Positions 32,816 to 42,324 of a stretch of 64,000 nt of DNA are shown in pieces (within the stretch, counting starts at the first letter, position 1; each line of letters starts with the position of its first letter). Origin of the DNA: Allopusillimonas soli. GTDB lineage: Bacteria; Pseudomonadota; Gammaproteobacteria; Burkholderiales; Burkholderiaceae_B. Below the pieces are notes generated by a model. It was not told where the DNA came from, made no database searches, and saw only the letters and a list, made by a program, of their open reading frames with translations. The stretch is from NCBI RefSeq assembly GCF_004153445.1, contig NZ_SDQC01000001.1, positions 930,001 to 994,000 of the forward strand, in the 5' to 3' direction. Position numbers and translations under genes: made by a program.

Positions 32816-33712
32816 ATGGAACTACGACAACTGCGATACTTCGTCGAGGCTGCCCGCCACAGGAGTATTTCAAAGGCTGCCCGGGCACTATATATCGTGC
32901 AGCCCGCACTGACGGCGCAAATTAAAGCATTGGAAGACGAGCTGGGTACGGTGCTTCTGATACGCTCAACGCGCGGCGTGACGCTTACTGAGACAGGCGC
33001 TCTGACCTATCGCGATGCCGTAGGTATCCTGGAAGCCGCCGAACGCATGAAATCCAGGCATGCAAAGCAAAAGCCGCCAATCCCGAGAGCCATACGCGTT
33101 GGCATACCTAATGGCATGACACATGCCTTCACAGCACAACTTATCGATAGATCGCTCAGCACACTCGGCGTGCATGTGGAGATCGTGGAAGGGATGTCCG
33201 GCTTTTTGCTTGAATTACTCAGTAAACGTCGCATCGATATAGGCGTGTTGTTTGCGGCCCAGCCACTGAAAGGTTTCGATATTGCCCCGCTTGCGGTCGA
33301 GGCCTTGGGCCTGGTAGGCCCCCCGGGCGATCTGGACCCAGGAAAGCCCAAGGATTTCGCAGCTTTAGCGAACCTGCCGCTTATTTTGACAAGCGACAGG
33401 CATGGCCTTGGCAAAGTCATACACGCACATGCACGCCGTACCCATACGGCGCTCAATGTACACGCCGTTGTTGATTCTGTTACGGAAATCAAAAGGCTGG
33501 TCGCCATGGGTATCGGCTACACGATACTAGCCCCGTTGGTCTACGCGGAAGAAGTGGAACACGGGATCCTGTCAGCCACATCGCTGCGCAAGCCGGCATT
33601 AATGCGGCAGCTCGTAACAGCCAAATGGCGCTCCAACCCCCGCGATGAAGACGTAGCACACATACGCAAGCTGATTCATGACATACGCTTTGACCCGAGC
33701 TGCCCGCCATAA
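32816..33712 (+). CDS. LysR-family transcriptional regulator
   Basis: 298 residues. It opens MELRQLRYFVEAARHRSISK and continues ALYIVQPALTAQIKALEDEL, a standard LysR winged helix-turn-helix. The C-terminal ligand-binding domain contains RAIRVGIPNGMTHAFTAQLI and MGIGYTILAPLVYAEEV. The nitrogen-assimilation-control-like start (MELRQLRYFV) is common among regulators of catabolic genes. It lies between the FAD monooxygenase and a convergent Bug receptor/choline-sulfatase set, and could govern either. Confidence 0.93.
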   Translation: MELRQLRYFVEAARHRSISKAARALYIVQPALTAQIKALEDELGTVLLIRSTRGVTLTETGALTYRDAVGILEAAERMKSRHAKQKPPIPRAIRVGIPNGMTHAFTAQLIDRSLSTLGVHVEIVEGMSGFLLELLSKRRIDIGVLFAAQPLKGFDIAPLAVEALGLVGPPGDLDPGKPKDFAALANLPLILTSDRHGLGKVIHAHARRTHTALNVHAVVDSVTEIKRLVAMGIGYTILAPLVYAEEVEHGILSATSLRKPALMRQLVTAKWRSNPRDEDVAHIRKLIHDIRFDPSCPP

Positions 33713-33738
33713 CACAGTAGCGGTTAACGAGGCATATA

Positions 33739-34710
33739 TCACGCCACGGACACACCTGCCTTGCGTATCGTGCTCTGCCACCTACTCGCTTCCGTTTGCA
33801 GAAATTGCTGATAGGATTCATGCGATTTGGCAATCACTTCCAGCCCCATGCTGCCGAGCTTTTCGGATACCGATGGCACGTTGACGGACCGGATGAGCGC
33901 ATCTTCCAAGATACGGCGCCGCTCGCGCATCACGTCAGACCTGATCACCACGCCTATCCAACCCATGCCCACCAGATCCGTCAGGCCGAGTTCTGCCATG
34001 CTTGGCACATCCGGCAGAAGCGGGGAACGTGTGTGCCCCAATGTTGCCAAGGCACGTACCTGTCCGCTACGAACAGCGGAAACCTGAGCAAAGAGGTTAT
34101 CCATTGCTGCGTAAACCCTGCCGCTGATCAGATCCGGTTTCAGCGCCGCGCTGCCCTTATAGGGCACAGGAACAATGTCAATGCCAAGCTCCTGCCCTAT
34201 CAGCAGGCTTACAAGATGCGGGACGGTCCCAATGCCCGGGGATGCAACTGTGACGGTGTCCGGATTTGCCTTCGCTTCATCCAGAAGCTGTTGCGCCGAC
34301 TTAATTTTCGAATTCGCAGGAACAACAAGCACATTAGGATTCCAGACCAGAAGACAGACGGCCTGCAATGCCTCGAGCGCATCGAAACCAAGATCGGGAT
34401 AAAGCGCTGGATTGACGGCCAGCGGAGGCACTGCCAGCAGGAGCGTATAACCATCCGCGGGAGCCCGGATGACCGCCTCCGTTCCGATGTTGCTGGCAGC
34501 ACCGGGCTTGTTTTCAACGATAACCCGCTGGCCGAGAAATGATGCCATATGCTCGCCCAATGTACGCGCCACCGTATCGGTCGATCCACCTGGCGGATAT
34601 GGCACGACCCACCGTATCGGCCGGGAGGGGAAATCATCGGCCATTACGCGCCAGTGAGGCGCCGTTGCGGCGATGCCCAGCACAGTATTCAAAAACCGTC
34701 GACGATGCAT
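33739..34710 (-). CDS. Bug-family periplasmic receptor with twin-arginine-like leader
   Basis: 323 residues. The N-terminus MHRRRFLNTVLGIAATAP carries an RRRFL motif suggestive of Tat export, unlike the Sec-type leaders of most receptors here. The mature protein starts DFPSRPIRWVVPYPPGGSTD, then VIVENKPGAASNIG and APADGYTLLLA. The gene follows choline-sulfatase by 27 bases on the same strand, so it is probably the last gene of a Bug-betC-Bug operon. Binding of choline-O-sulfate would be unusual for this carboxylate-binding family; a co-occurring acid is possible. Confidence 0.91.
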   Translation of the reverse strand: MHRRRFLNTVLGIAATAPHWRVMADDFPSRPIRWVVPYPPGGSTDTVARTLGEHMASFLGQRVIVENKPGAASNIGTEAVIRAPADGYTLLLAVPPLAVNPALYPDLGFDALEALQAVCLLVWNPNVLVVPANSKIKSAQQLLDEAKANPDTVTVASPGIGTVPHLVSLLIGQELGIDIVPVPYKGSAALKPDLISGRVYAAMDNLFAQVSAVRSGQVRALATLGHTRSPLLPDVPSMAELGLTDLVGMGWIGVVIRSDVMRERRRILEDALIRSVNVPSVSEKLGSMGLEVIAKSHESYQQFLQTEASRWQSTIRKAGVSVA

Positions 34711-34737
34711 TTTATACTCCTAGATGGGCCTGCCCGC

Positions 34738-36324
34738 TCAAGTGTCGGAACGGGGAGTATCCGGGGCGGTTGGCGTTACATTGGGATAGCGCAATCGCCC
34801 CTTTACGACAGAAGGACTCGACTGTGCACCTGCGCGGACGTATAGTTTCGACGCGTCCTGCCGGGGCTGGTAATCCCAAGCACGGTAATCGCCAGTCAAA
34901 AGCGTTCTCTGTATAAGGTGCCGCCGTTTTTGGCTTTCAATAATGCGCTCACGCAAGGCTTTCGAATCCCAGCGCGCCTGCATAAGCTGCATCAGCCGCT
35001 CTCGTTCGGCGGCGAAGCCATGCGCTTGCGCCAAATTGCGGATCTCATGCGGATCATCCTCCAGGTTGTACAGAAGAGGAGGGTCTCCTTCTGATGCAAT
35101 CAGCTTCCACTTGCCCGACCGCACCATCAAGCACGGCGCATGAGCCCCCTCGCCATTCATCTCTCCATAGACCGCTGGGCTATCGTCAACAGTCCACTCG
35201 TGTCCTTCCGTTGTACTCAGGAAAGGAAACAACGAGCGGCCATCCATCTTGGCGAGCTGGCTGCGATGGCTGTCAATGCCGGCGATATCCATCAGCGTCG
35301 GAAAGATGTCGACTAGTGAAGCCAATGCGCTTTCCACGCGAGCATGAGTCTGCCCTGGCAGCGACACAAGCAATGGTATCCGTACGGCATGCTCAAAATG
35401 CGACCACTTGTACCAAAGCCCACGCTCGCCAAGCATATCGCCATGATCCGAGGTCAGGATTACCGCTGTTGAGTCGTCCAGGTCCATGGCTTCCAGCGCT
35501 TCCAGAATACGCCCTACCTGAGCATCCACATAGCTGACCATCGCATAATAGGCATGTCTCGCAGTCCGCACATGCTCGTCCGTGACCTTATACTCGTCCT
35601 GACGAAACATGAACCAAAGACGCTGACTATGCGCGTCCTGCTCTTCGAACGGGATGGGCCGCACGACGGGCATGTCTATTTCTGTTCGGCGGTACAGATC
35701 CATATACTCGCCAGTGGAAACATAAGGATTATGTGGGTGAGTCAGTGAAATACCCAGGAAGAAAGGATGGTCGCGATGCAGCCTGCCCAGGTCATAAATC
35801 TTCTGAATTCCGCGATTCACCACGTCGTCGTCGTAGTCAAGCTGCATGCTGCGCCGACACACTCCAGCCTCCACAACACTGCGCATATTCATGCCTGTCG
35901 GCGCAATCGGAACCTCCTGCCGCCAGTCAGGCGTCCACCCGAAATCGGACGGATAGATATCCGTCGTCAATCTTTCCTGAAAGCCGTGCTGCTGATCAGG
36001 CCCGACAAAATGCATCTTGCCGGAAAGAACAGTGGAGTAGCCAGCCAGTTTGAGATAATGCAGAAAGGTAGGCGTATCCGCGGGAAACTCCGACGCGTTG
36101 TCATACACGCCCACTTCACTGGGCAAGCGGCCTGTCAGCATTGCAACACGGGAAGGTGCGCACAATGGAAAGTTGCAGTACATACTGGTAAACAGTGTGG
36201 CTCGTTTCGCCAATCGGTCTATGTTCGGCGTGCGACAAACTGAATTCCCATACAGACGCAACGCAAAGGCTGTCAATTGATCAGCCATGAGAAATAGAAT
36301 ATTCGGGGAGGAACTGCCTTTCAT
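34738..36324 (-). CDS. betC: Choline-sulfatase (type I sulfatase)
   Basis: 528 residues from ATG 36324 with GAGGCCGGA upstream. The formylglycine signature Cys55-Ala-Pro-Ser-Arg lies in NFPLCAPSRVAMLTGRLPSE. Metal ligands are in NILFLMADQ near the start and in VILTSDHGDMLGERGLWYKW. The C-terminal WDYQPRQDASKLYVR is the special tail of choline-sulfatases, which supports the specific call over a generic sulfatase. It hydrolyses choline-O-sulfate to choline and sulfate in the cytoplasm and needs a formylglycine-generating enzyme. It is flanked by two Bug receptor genes on the same strand. betA, betB and choline transporter genes are absent here. Some related family members act on other sulfate or phosphonate esters. 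Confidence 0.82.
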   Translation of the reverse strand: MKGSSSPNILFLMADQLTAFALRLYGNSVCRTPNIDRLAKRATLFTSMYCNFPLCAPSRVAMLTGRLPSEVGVYDNASEFPADTPTFLHYLKLAGYSTVLSGKMHFVGPDQQHGFQERLTTDIYPSDFGWTPDWRQEVPIAPTGMNMRSVVEAGVCRRSMQLDYDDDVVNRGIQKIYDLGRLHRDHPFFLGISLTHPHNPYVSTGEYMDLYRRTEIDMPVVRPIPFEEQDAHSQRLWFMFRQDEYKVTDEHVRTARHAYYAMVSYVDAQVGRILEALEAMDLDDSTAVILTSDHGDMLGERGLWYKWSHFEHAVRIPLLVSLPGQTHARVESALASLVDIFPTLMDIAGIDSHRSQLAKMDGRSLFPFLSTTEGHEWTVDDSPAVYGEMNGEGAHAPCLMVRSGKWKLIASEGDPPLLYNLEDDPHEIRNLAQAHGFAAERERLMQLMQARWDSKALRERIIESQKRRHLIQRTLLTGDYRAWDYQPRQDASKLYVRAGAQSSPSVVKGRLRYPNVTPTAPDTPRSDT

Positions 36325-36379
36325 TCCGGCCTCATGAAAGTGTTGTGATAATCTTGGGCAGTGCTTTCTGCCATGTTTT

Positions 36380-37399
36380 TCAAGCACTTCCCTTCATTTG
36401 GGCCAGAAGTGTTTGCCATTGGCTGGATTCACGCGCAATGCGTGCGCGCACCTGCGCGGCATCCTGGAAAAAGGGATCGATACCCACACTTTGCAGACGT
36501 TCAACGGCCGCCGGATCCTGCACAGCGGCGGCAAGCGCATCAGCCAGTACAGACACGGTATTTGGTGCAATGCCTCTTGGCGCCATCACGGCAAGCCACG
36601 ATGCACCCTGGAATCCGGTCAACCCCTGCGCGGACAACGGCTGCAGATCTGGCAGCAGGACTTGTGGCCGCGGCGAGGTAAGCCCCAGCGCCCTCAATGA
36701 CCCCGCACGAATATGCGGCAATACGCCAGGAATTAACGCAACAATGCAATCTATATCGCCCGCGAGCAAATCCTTCACGGCGGGTGCCAGGCCCTTGTAA
36801 GGAACATGTTCGAGCTTCAGGCCGAAGTCTCGCTTCAGCCATTCCGCATATAAATGACCCGCCGTTCCATTGCCGCCTGACCCAGACATCATCACTGTCT
36901 TGCGAGCATGGCTGATGAAATCCCCTACCGAGCGGATTGGTGATTTCGAGTTCACCACCAATACGCTTGATAATTCTCCTACCATGCCGATTGGTTCCAG
37001 CGCTTGCGCAGAATAATCCCTGTTTCGATAGAAGGTCGGATTGACCGTCATGATGGAATCCAGCGCGAGCAGCAATTGATAGCCATCGGGTTGGGCACGC
37101 GATACTTCGGCGGCACCGATGCTCCCTCCTGCACCGGCCTTGTTGGTGATGACCACCGACTGTCCGAGCCTCGACGTCAAGGCCGATCCAATCGTGCGAC
37201 CGGATATGTCCACCGGCCCCCCGGGCGTGAAAGGCACCACAAGAGTGATCGCACTCTGCGGGTAATGGCTCGCACCCCAAGAGAGGTGAGGAAGCGCAGC
37301 CCACGCGACCATACCGCCGGCAACAGTGAGCAGACGACGCCGTTTTTCATGCACACCAGCGCTATCAACCGCACAGTCATTCTTTTTGGCTTTGGCCAT
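36380..37399 (-). CDS. Bug-family periplasmic receptor with Tat-type leader
   Basis: 339 residues. The leader EKRRRLLTVAGGMVAWAAL has consecutive arginines before a hydrophobic stretch, fitting Tat export; cleavage is likely after SWG. The mature part has ITLVVPFTPGGPVDISGRTI, VVITNKAGAGGSIG and AQPDGYQLLLAL. ITNKAG replaces the usual VENKAG. It is the first gene ahead of choline-sulfatase (55-base gap) and probably heads that operon. The 174-base gap to divergent phzF should contain the promoter. Confidence 0.91.
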   Translation of the reverse strand: MAKAKKNDCAVDSAGVHEKRRRLLTVAGGMVAWAALPHLSWGASHYPQSAITLVVPFTPGGPVDISGRTIGSALTSRLGQSVVITNKAGAGGSIGAAEVSRAQPDGYQLLLALDSIMTVNPTFYRNRDYSAQALEPIGMVGELSSVLVVNSKSPIRSVGDFISHARKTVMMSGSGGNGTAGHLYAEWLKRDFGLKLEHVPYKGLAPAVKDLLAGDIDCIVALIPGVLPHIRAGSLRALGLTSPRPQVLLPDLQPLSAQGLTGFQGASWLAVMAPRGIAPNTVSVLADALAAAVQDPAAVERLQSVGIDPFFQDAAQVRARIARESSQWQTLLAQMKGSA

Positions 37400-37573
37400 T
37401 TCTCGTCTCCCGCTTCCCGCCGAAGGTAACGTGTTATCTTGCGATGAATCGATGGTAAGACGAATACAACTTCGAGAGAAAATAGGGAAATCTGAACGCG
37501 CCTATAGGAAAAAATGATGACTGCAGGCTCCAGATTTACGCCATCTCTTTCAACATCCTTCTGAAACTTCCCC

Positions 37574-38434
37574 ATGAAATCCTACGCCTTCCGCCTGCTC
37601 AACGTATTTGCCGACGCCACTTTCCATGGAAACCCCTTGTGTGTTTTCGAAGATGCCAATGGCTTGGACGAGGCCACCATGCAGGCCCTGGCGCTGCAGT
37701 TCAATCTGTCGGAAACCACATTTATCTTTCCTTCAGAGCAGGCGGCGGCGCGTGTGCGCATTTTCACCACTGGGTATGAAATGCCATTTGCCGGCCACCC
37801 AACATTGGGGACGGCGCACGTCGTTCGCGACCTGATGAATACGGGCGACCGGCTGACATTGGAATTCAAGGCGGGCATCGTGCCCGTTTGGGCCGAAGAC
37901 GGCAGGTGGACCTTCACCGCGCCCCATGTCGGCATGCCGCGGGCGCGCGCCGAGCCGCTGCCGCAGACCGAGATGGCTGGCTTGCTGGGGCTGCGGCCCG
38001 ATGATCTGGCCGGCGAGCCCATATGGGTCGATACAGGAGCGGACCAGCTGTTGATACCCGTGCGCACCGCCGAGGCAGTGCGCCGTGCGGCGCCCGACAG
38101 CACACGCCTGGATCGCTGGCCAGCGAGCAGCCTGGGGCGCAAAACGGCTTATGTGTTCGCACTCGACGCACCCACACGAGGAGAAGTGCTTTCCCGTTAT
38201 TTTTTTACCAAACAGGGCGGCGGCGTCGAAGAGGATCCCGGTACGGGCTCCGCCTGCGCGAATCTGGGCGGCTGGCTGCTGCTCAATGCCCGTCCGCTTC
38301 CAGCCAGCTACCACGTCAGCCAGGGACAGGCTGTGGGACGCCCTTGCCAGCTGCATCTTCGCGTGAATGAAGCACAGGAAATTCAGGTAGGAGGCCGCGT
38401 CATCGAACTGGGCCGGGGCACGGTCAATCTGTAA
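37574..38434 (+). CDS. PhzF-family isomerase/epimerase-like protein
   Basis: 286 residues. The N-terminal half has LLNVFADATFHGNPLCVFED and the catalytic Glu47 in NLSETTFIF, with MPFAGHPTLGTAHV. The C-terminal half has VEEDPGTGSACANLGGWLLL. These mark the diaminopimelate-epimerase-like PhzF fold. PhzF itself isomerises dihydro-3-hydroxyanthranilate, but most solitary members have unknown substrates, and no phenazine genes occur here. Its last 11 bases overlap the convergent ribD end. Confidence 0.9.
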   Translation: MKSYAFRLLNVFADATFHGNPLCVFEDANGLDEATMQALALQFNLSETTFIFPSEQAAARVRIFTTGYEMPFAGHPTLGTAHVVRDLMNTGDRLTLEFKAGIVPVWAEDGRWTFTAPHVGMPRARAEPLPQTEMAGLLGLRPDDLAGEPIWVDTGADQLLIPVRTAEAVRRAAPDSTRLDRWPASSLGRKTAYVFALDAPTRGEVLSRYFFTKQGGGVEEDPGTGSACANLGGWLLLNARPLPASYHVSQGQAVGRPCQLHLRVNEAQEIQVGGRVIELGRGTVNL

Positions 38435-39581
38435 TCGCGCTCAGCAGCGCCGACCAGCGGCCGGCATGGCGCGCATTCAGCCTCAAGTCCGGGCCTATTG
38501 CCCGGGCATCCGTAAATGCAAACCGCCAGGCCTGCGCCAGATCCTGCAAGGCGGGCAGGCGCAACATATCCAGGCCAGGCCCAACAAGCATGGGAGCCAT
38601 GTACAGCAGCAGCTCGTCCACACAGTCGGCCTGGAGCAAAGCACCGCTTAGGCGCGAGCCAGCCTCGACGTGTATCTCGTTAATATCGTGAGCCCCCATC
38701 CAGCGCATCATCGCCGCCAAATCCACTCTACCGCCACTGTCCGGCAGCTCCACAACCAGGGCATTGCGGTCCGCCAGGCGTGCCGCCTTCTCAGCATTGT
38801 GCGTGCATGTGAATATCCAGACGCGCGAGCCATCAAACAACCGCGCCTGCTCGTTCACCTCGAACCGCGTATCCACGACTGCCTTCACGGGCTGGCGTGG
38901 CGTACTGACCTCGCGTACTCCGAGATGGGGATCGTCAGCCAGCACGGTTCCCGAACCCGTCAACACCACACAGCTGCGGGCGCGCCAATGATGGCCATCC
39001 GCGCGCGCCGCGCTGCCGGTAATCCACTGTGATTGGCCATTCGACAAGGCAATGCGCCCGTCCAGGGAGGCAGCCAGCTTGAGCCATAGCCAAGGCGTGC
39101 CGCGCGCCATTCTCGCCACGAAACCCGGGTTCAATGCCAGGGATTCTTCTGCGAGAACACCTATGGCAACATCTATACCCGCTGCCCGCAAGCGGGCCAC
39201 GCCGCGCCCTCCCACGAGGGGATTGGGATCATGCATGGCGATGACCACGCGCGAAGGCTTAGCTTCGATCAGCGCATCCACGCAGGGGGGCGTGCGACCA
39301 TGGTGGCTGCATGGCTCCAGAGACACATAGACGGTGGCTCCCGCGATATCGATGCCACGCTCGCGAGCCTGGCGCAAAGCCATGACTTCCGCGTGCGGAC
39401 CGCCCGCCTTCTGGGTTGCGCCCTCGGCCAGCAGCACGCCATCACGGACAATGACGCAGCCCACGCGCGGGTTGGGCGACGTGACGTAAAGCACGGTTTC
39501 GGCCAGCGCCAGTGCGCGGCGCATCCAGCGAATATCGGTGTCCCCTTCCAGGGGCGGCGCAGAATCGTTTAAAGGCTGCAT
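38424..39581 (-). CDS. ribD: Bifunctional riboflavin biosynthesis deaminase/reductase
   Basis: 385 residues from ATG 39581. The N-terminal deaminase zinc site is His63-Ala-Glu65 (GGPHAEVMAL) with Cys91 and Cys100 (LEPCSHHGRTPPC), and NPRVGCVIV at 37-45. The C-terminal NADPH reductase begins near 150 with WLWLKLAASLDGRIAL and SGTVLADDP. It performs deamination of the pyrimidine intermediate and reduction of its ribose in riboflavin synthesis. It sits downstream of glyA and nrdR on the same strand, the usual order in the family. Confidence 0.95.
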   Translation of the reverse strand: MQPLNDSAPPLEGDTDIRWMRRALALAETVLYVTSPNPRVGCVIVRDGVLLAEGATQKAGGPHAEVMALRQARERGIDIAGATVYVSLEPCSHHGRTPPCVDALIEAKPSRVVIAMHDPNPLVGGRGVARLRAAGIDVAIGVLAEESLALNPGFVARMARGTPWLWLKLAASLDGRIALSNGQSQWITGSAARADGHHWRARSCVVLTGSGTVLADDPHLGVREVSTPRQPVKAVVDTRFEVNEQARLFDGSRVWIFTCTHNAEKAARLADRNALVVELPDSGGRVDLAAMMRWMGAHDINEIHVEAGSRLSGALLQADCVDELLLYMAPMLVGPGLDMLRLPALQDLAQAWRFAFTDARAIGPDLRLNARHAGRWSALLSAITD

Positions 39582-39704
39582 AAGCGTGATTCTCCCCAGG
39601 CCGGATTGCAAGAGCCAACGACAGTCAGGCCGCGAGCAAGCAGCGGACCCGAGCGCGGCTTCGTCATCCGTGCGGCGCTACCGCGCCTGTGTGGCCTCGC
39701 CCGT

Positions 39705-40166
39705 TCAGTTGCGCGGACTGACCTGTATTTCGTCGATGGCTTTGACGAACTCTCCGATATCTTCAAAGCTTTTGTAAACCGAGGCAAAACGCACATATGC
39801 CACTTGATCGAGTTTCTTGAGTTCGGCCATGACCAATTCGCCGATGCGATCCGACTCCACTTCGCGCTGTCCGCTGACCAGTAGGCTTTCTTCTATGCGG
39901 TCGACAGCCGCATCGACCTGCTCGGTGCTGACCGGCCGCTTTCGCAGGGCCAGACTCAGACTGCCGCGCAGCTTGTGGACATCGAATTCCACGCGCGTAC
40001 CGTTGCGTTTTACCACTGCCGGCATGACCAGCTCGGCTCGCTCGTAGGTCGTGAAGCGCCGATCACAGGCGGTGCAGCGGCGCCGCCTGCGGATGGTATC
40101 GCCTTCTTCGGAAACGCGCGAATCGATGACCTGCGTGTCGAAGCTGCTGCAAAACGGGCATTTCAT
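39705..40166 (-). CDS. nrdR: Transcriptional repressor NrdR
   Basis: 153 residues. A zinc ribbon at the N-terminus uses Cys3, Cys6, Cys31 and Cys34 ([35 protein letters not shown]). An ATP-cone domain follows, from about residue 49 ([20 protein letters not shown]) to 139. It represses ribonucleotide reductase genes in response to bound ATP/dATP. The gene lies 41 bases after glyA on the same strand and before ribD, a common arrangement. Confidence 0.97.
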   Translation of the reverse strand: MKCPFCSSFDTQVIDSRVSEEGDTIRRRRRCTACDRRFTTYERAELVMPAVVKRNGTRVEFDVHKLRGSLSLALRKRPVSTEQVDAAVDRIEESLLVSGQREVESDRIGELVMAELKKLDQVAYVRFASVYKSFEDIGEFVKAIDEIQVSPRN

Positions 40167-40207
40167 GGCTGGCCAGCCCCCTGCCCCCTGCGACAGGGGC
40201 GTTTTTA

Positions 40208-41452
40208 TCAGCGATAAACCGGAAGACGGGCAGTCAGCGCGTCGACCCGGGTGCGAACGGCGGCGATATTCGCTTCGTCGCGCGGATTATCGAGCACATC
40301 GGCGATGAGGTTGCCCGTGAGCTCGGCCTCGGCCTCCTTGAATCCGCGGGTTGTCATGGCAGGTGTTCCCAGGCGGACGCCGCTGGTGACAAACGGCTTC
40401 TCGGGATCGTTCGGTATGGCGTTCTTGTTGACCGTGATATGCGCCTGGCCGAGGACCGCCTCGGCTTCCTTGCCGGTAATACCCTTGGCGCGAAGATCAA
40501 CCAGCATGACGTGGCTTTCAGTGCGACCAGACACGATGCGCAATCCGCGCTGAACCAATGTGCGTGCCAGCACATCGGCATTCTTCACAACCTGGGCGGC
40601 ATATTGCTTGAACTCGGGCGCGAGGGCCTCCTTGAAGGCCACCGCCTTTGCGGCGATGACGTGCATGAGCGGACCGCCTTGAATGCCGGGAAAAATGGCG
40701 GAGTTGATCGCCTTCTCGAACTCGGCTTTCATCATGATGACGCCGCCGCGCGGACCGCGCAGGGACTTATGCGTAGTGGAGGTGACGAAATCGGCATGCG
40801 GCACCGGATTGGGATAGGCGCCGCCGGCCACCAGACCGGCATAGTGCGCGATGTCCACCATGAACAGCGCGCCATTTTCGTGCGCAATGCGCGCCATGCG
40901 CTCGAAATCGATGCGCAATGCATAGGCCGACGCTCCTCCAACGATCAGCTTCGGCTTATGTTCCTTCGTGAGCTTCTCGAGCTGGTCGTAATCGAGCTCT
41001 TCATTGGCATCCAGGCCGTATGACAGGAAGTTGTACAGCTTGCCCGATGCGTTGACGGGCGAGCCATGCGTAAGATGGCCCCCTTCTGCCAGGCTCATGC
41101 CAAGCACGGTATCACCCGGCTTGAGGACAGCCATGTATACCCCCTGATTGGCTTGCGAGCCCGAGTTCGGCTGCACATTGGCGGCTTCGGCGCCGAAAAT
41201 CTGCTTCAGGCGGTCGATGGCCAACTGCTCCACAATATCGACGTACTCGCAGCCACCGTAATAGCGCTTGCCCGGATAGCCTTCGGCATATTTATTGGTG
41301 AGTTGTGTGCCCTGGGCTTGCATGACCGCCGGGCTGGTGTAGTTTTCGGAGGCAATCAGTTCGATGTGCTGCTCCTGGCGGACATTTTCTTTCTGGACGG
41401 CGGCCCAGACGTCGGGGTCGGCTTGATCAAGGGTGCGAGAACGGTCAAACAT
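40208..41452 (-). CDS. glyA: Serine hydroxymethyltransferase
   Basis: 414 residues from ATG 41452 with AGGAACCCC upstream; the longer frame lacks homology. Family marks are [40 protein letters not shown], the PLP-binding lysine in [15 protein letters not shown], and [15 protein letters not shown]. It converts serine and tetrahydrofolate to glycine and methylene-tetrahydrofolate in the cytoplasm. It heads the glyA-nrdR-ribD series. No riboswitch was recognised in the 210 bases upstream. Confidence 0.97.
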   Translation of the reverse strand: MFDRSRTLDQADPDVWAAVQKENVRQEQHIELIASENYTSPAVMQAQGTQLTNKYAEGYPGKRYYGGCEYVDIVEQLAIDRLKQIFGAEAANVQPNSGSQANQGVYMAVLKPGDTVLGMSLAEGGHLTHGSPVNASGKLYNFLSYGLDANEELDYDQLEKLTKEHKPKLIVGGASAYALRIDFERMARIAHENGALFMVDIAHYAGLVAGGAYPNPVPHADFVTSTTHKSLRGPRGGVIMMKAEFEKAINSAIFPGIQGGPLMHVIAAKAVAFKEALAPEFKQYAAQVVKNADVLARTLVQRGLRIVSGRTESHVMLVDLRAKGITGKEAEAVLGQAHITVNKNAIPNDPEKPFVTSGVRLGTPAMTTRGFKEAEAELTGNLIADVLDNPRDEANIAAVRTRVDALTARLPVYR

Positions 41453-41591
41453 GCGGGGTTCCTGGAAGAAAAATAAGGCGGGACGTAGACAAAACAAGAC
41501 ATTTTAGCCCGAATGCCGGCGAAACCGCGCCAAATTGCGGACCTTTTCCGGTATCAGCGGCCCCGAAAAGACGCCGCCGCCATCCATAATG

Positions 41592-41616
41592 AAAAAGGCT
41601 CAAGCATTGCCTGAGC
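41592..41616 (-). terminator. Rho-independent terminator after the tyrS-PEBP operon
   Basis: Read on the minus strand, GCTCAGGC pairs with GCTTGAGC (one G-T pair) around a three-base loop at 41598-41616, followed by C and five T. It lies 47 bases after the stop of the YbhB-like gene. Confidence 0.8.
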
Positions 41617-41662
41617 GCTTCTCATGCAGGGCGGCCCGGCCAGTGCCGGGCCTTGCCACGCA

Positions 41663-42301
41663 CTATGCCTGCTTTCCGGCAATGCGGGGGTTCAGGCTGT
41701 AGATGCCTGTGATCGACGCCTGCCCCAGGATATGGCCCTGCATGGCCTTGATGGCATCTGCGCCAGTGAATTTGCCTTCGAAGGGCAGCTCCGGAATATC
41801 GAGGGCATAAACGGTGAATATGTAATGGTGTGGCAGGGAATCGTTCCAGGGCGGGCAAGGTCCATCGTAGCCGAAGTAATCGCCATTCATATCGCGGTCT
41901 GCCGCAAACCAATTGGTATAGTCGTTGACGCCCTGACGCGTGCCATCAAGAGCCAGGGGCCCGGCCTTGCCTCGAGGCGTTATGCCATCGGAATACGCGC
42001 CTTCCGCGATTTCGGTGTTGGAAGCCGGAATATCTATAAGCACCCAATGATAAAAATCGACGCGCGGCAGATCGCCTGGAATTTCGCGGCCCTCTTGATT
42101 GACGTCATCGGGCTTGCTGGGCACATCCGGATCGTGGCAGATGACGACGAAGGACTGCGTGCCGGCTGGAACGTCTGTCCAGGCCAGCTGCGGATTGACG
42201 TTGCCTGCCAGCGCCACATGAGCCTGCGGGTCTATCTTGCCAAAGGCGTAGCGCTCGGGCAGCGTTGCGTTGTCCGTAAAAGACTTGCTGGTCAGTTGCA
42301 T
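41663..42301 (-). CDS. YbhB/YbcL-family (PEBP-like) protein
   Basis: 212 residues from ATG 42301 with CAGGAG upstream. It has the phosphatidylethanolamine-binding-protein pattern of bacterial YbhB: SFVVICHDPDVPSKPDDVNQ, FYHWVLIDIPAS, YFGYDGPCPPWNDSLPHHY and FTVYALDI. There is no signal peptide. The family binds small phosphorylated or phospholipid-like ligands, but bacterial roles remain unclear. It begins 23 bases after the tyrS stop on the same strand, and a terminator follows. Confidence 0.9.
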   Translation of the reverse strand: MQLTSKSFTDNATLPERYAFGKIDPQAHVALAGNVNPQLAWTDVPAGTQSFVVICHDPDVPSKPDDVNQEGREIPGDLPRVDFYHWVLIDIPASNTEIAEGAYSDGITPRGKAGPLALDGTRQGVNDYTNWFAADRDMNGDYFGYDGPCPPWNDSLPHHYIFTVYALDIPELPFEGKFTGADAIKAMQGHILGQASITGIYSLNPRIAGKQA

Positions 42302-42324
42302 AACGTACTCCTGAAGTAAGGGGT

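Noticed and set aside
38424-38434. Suspected frameshift because phzF and ribD overlap
   Set aside because: The 11-base overlap is between convergent stops; both proteins have complete, normal C-termini.
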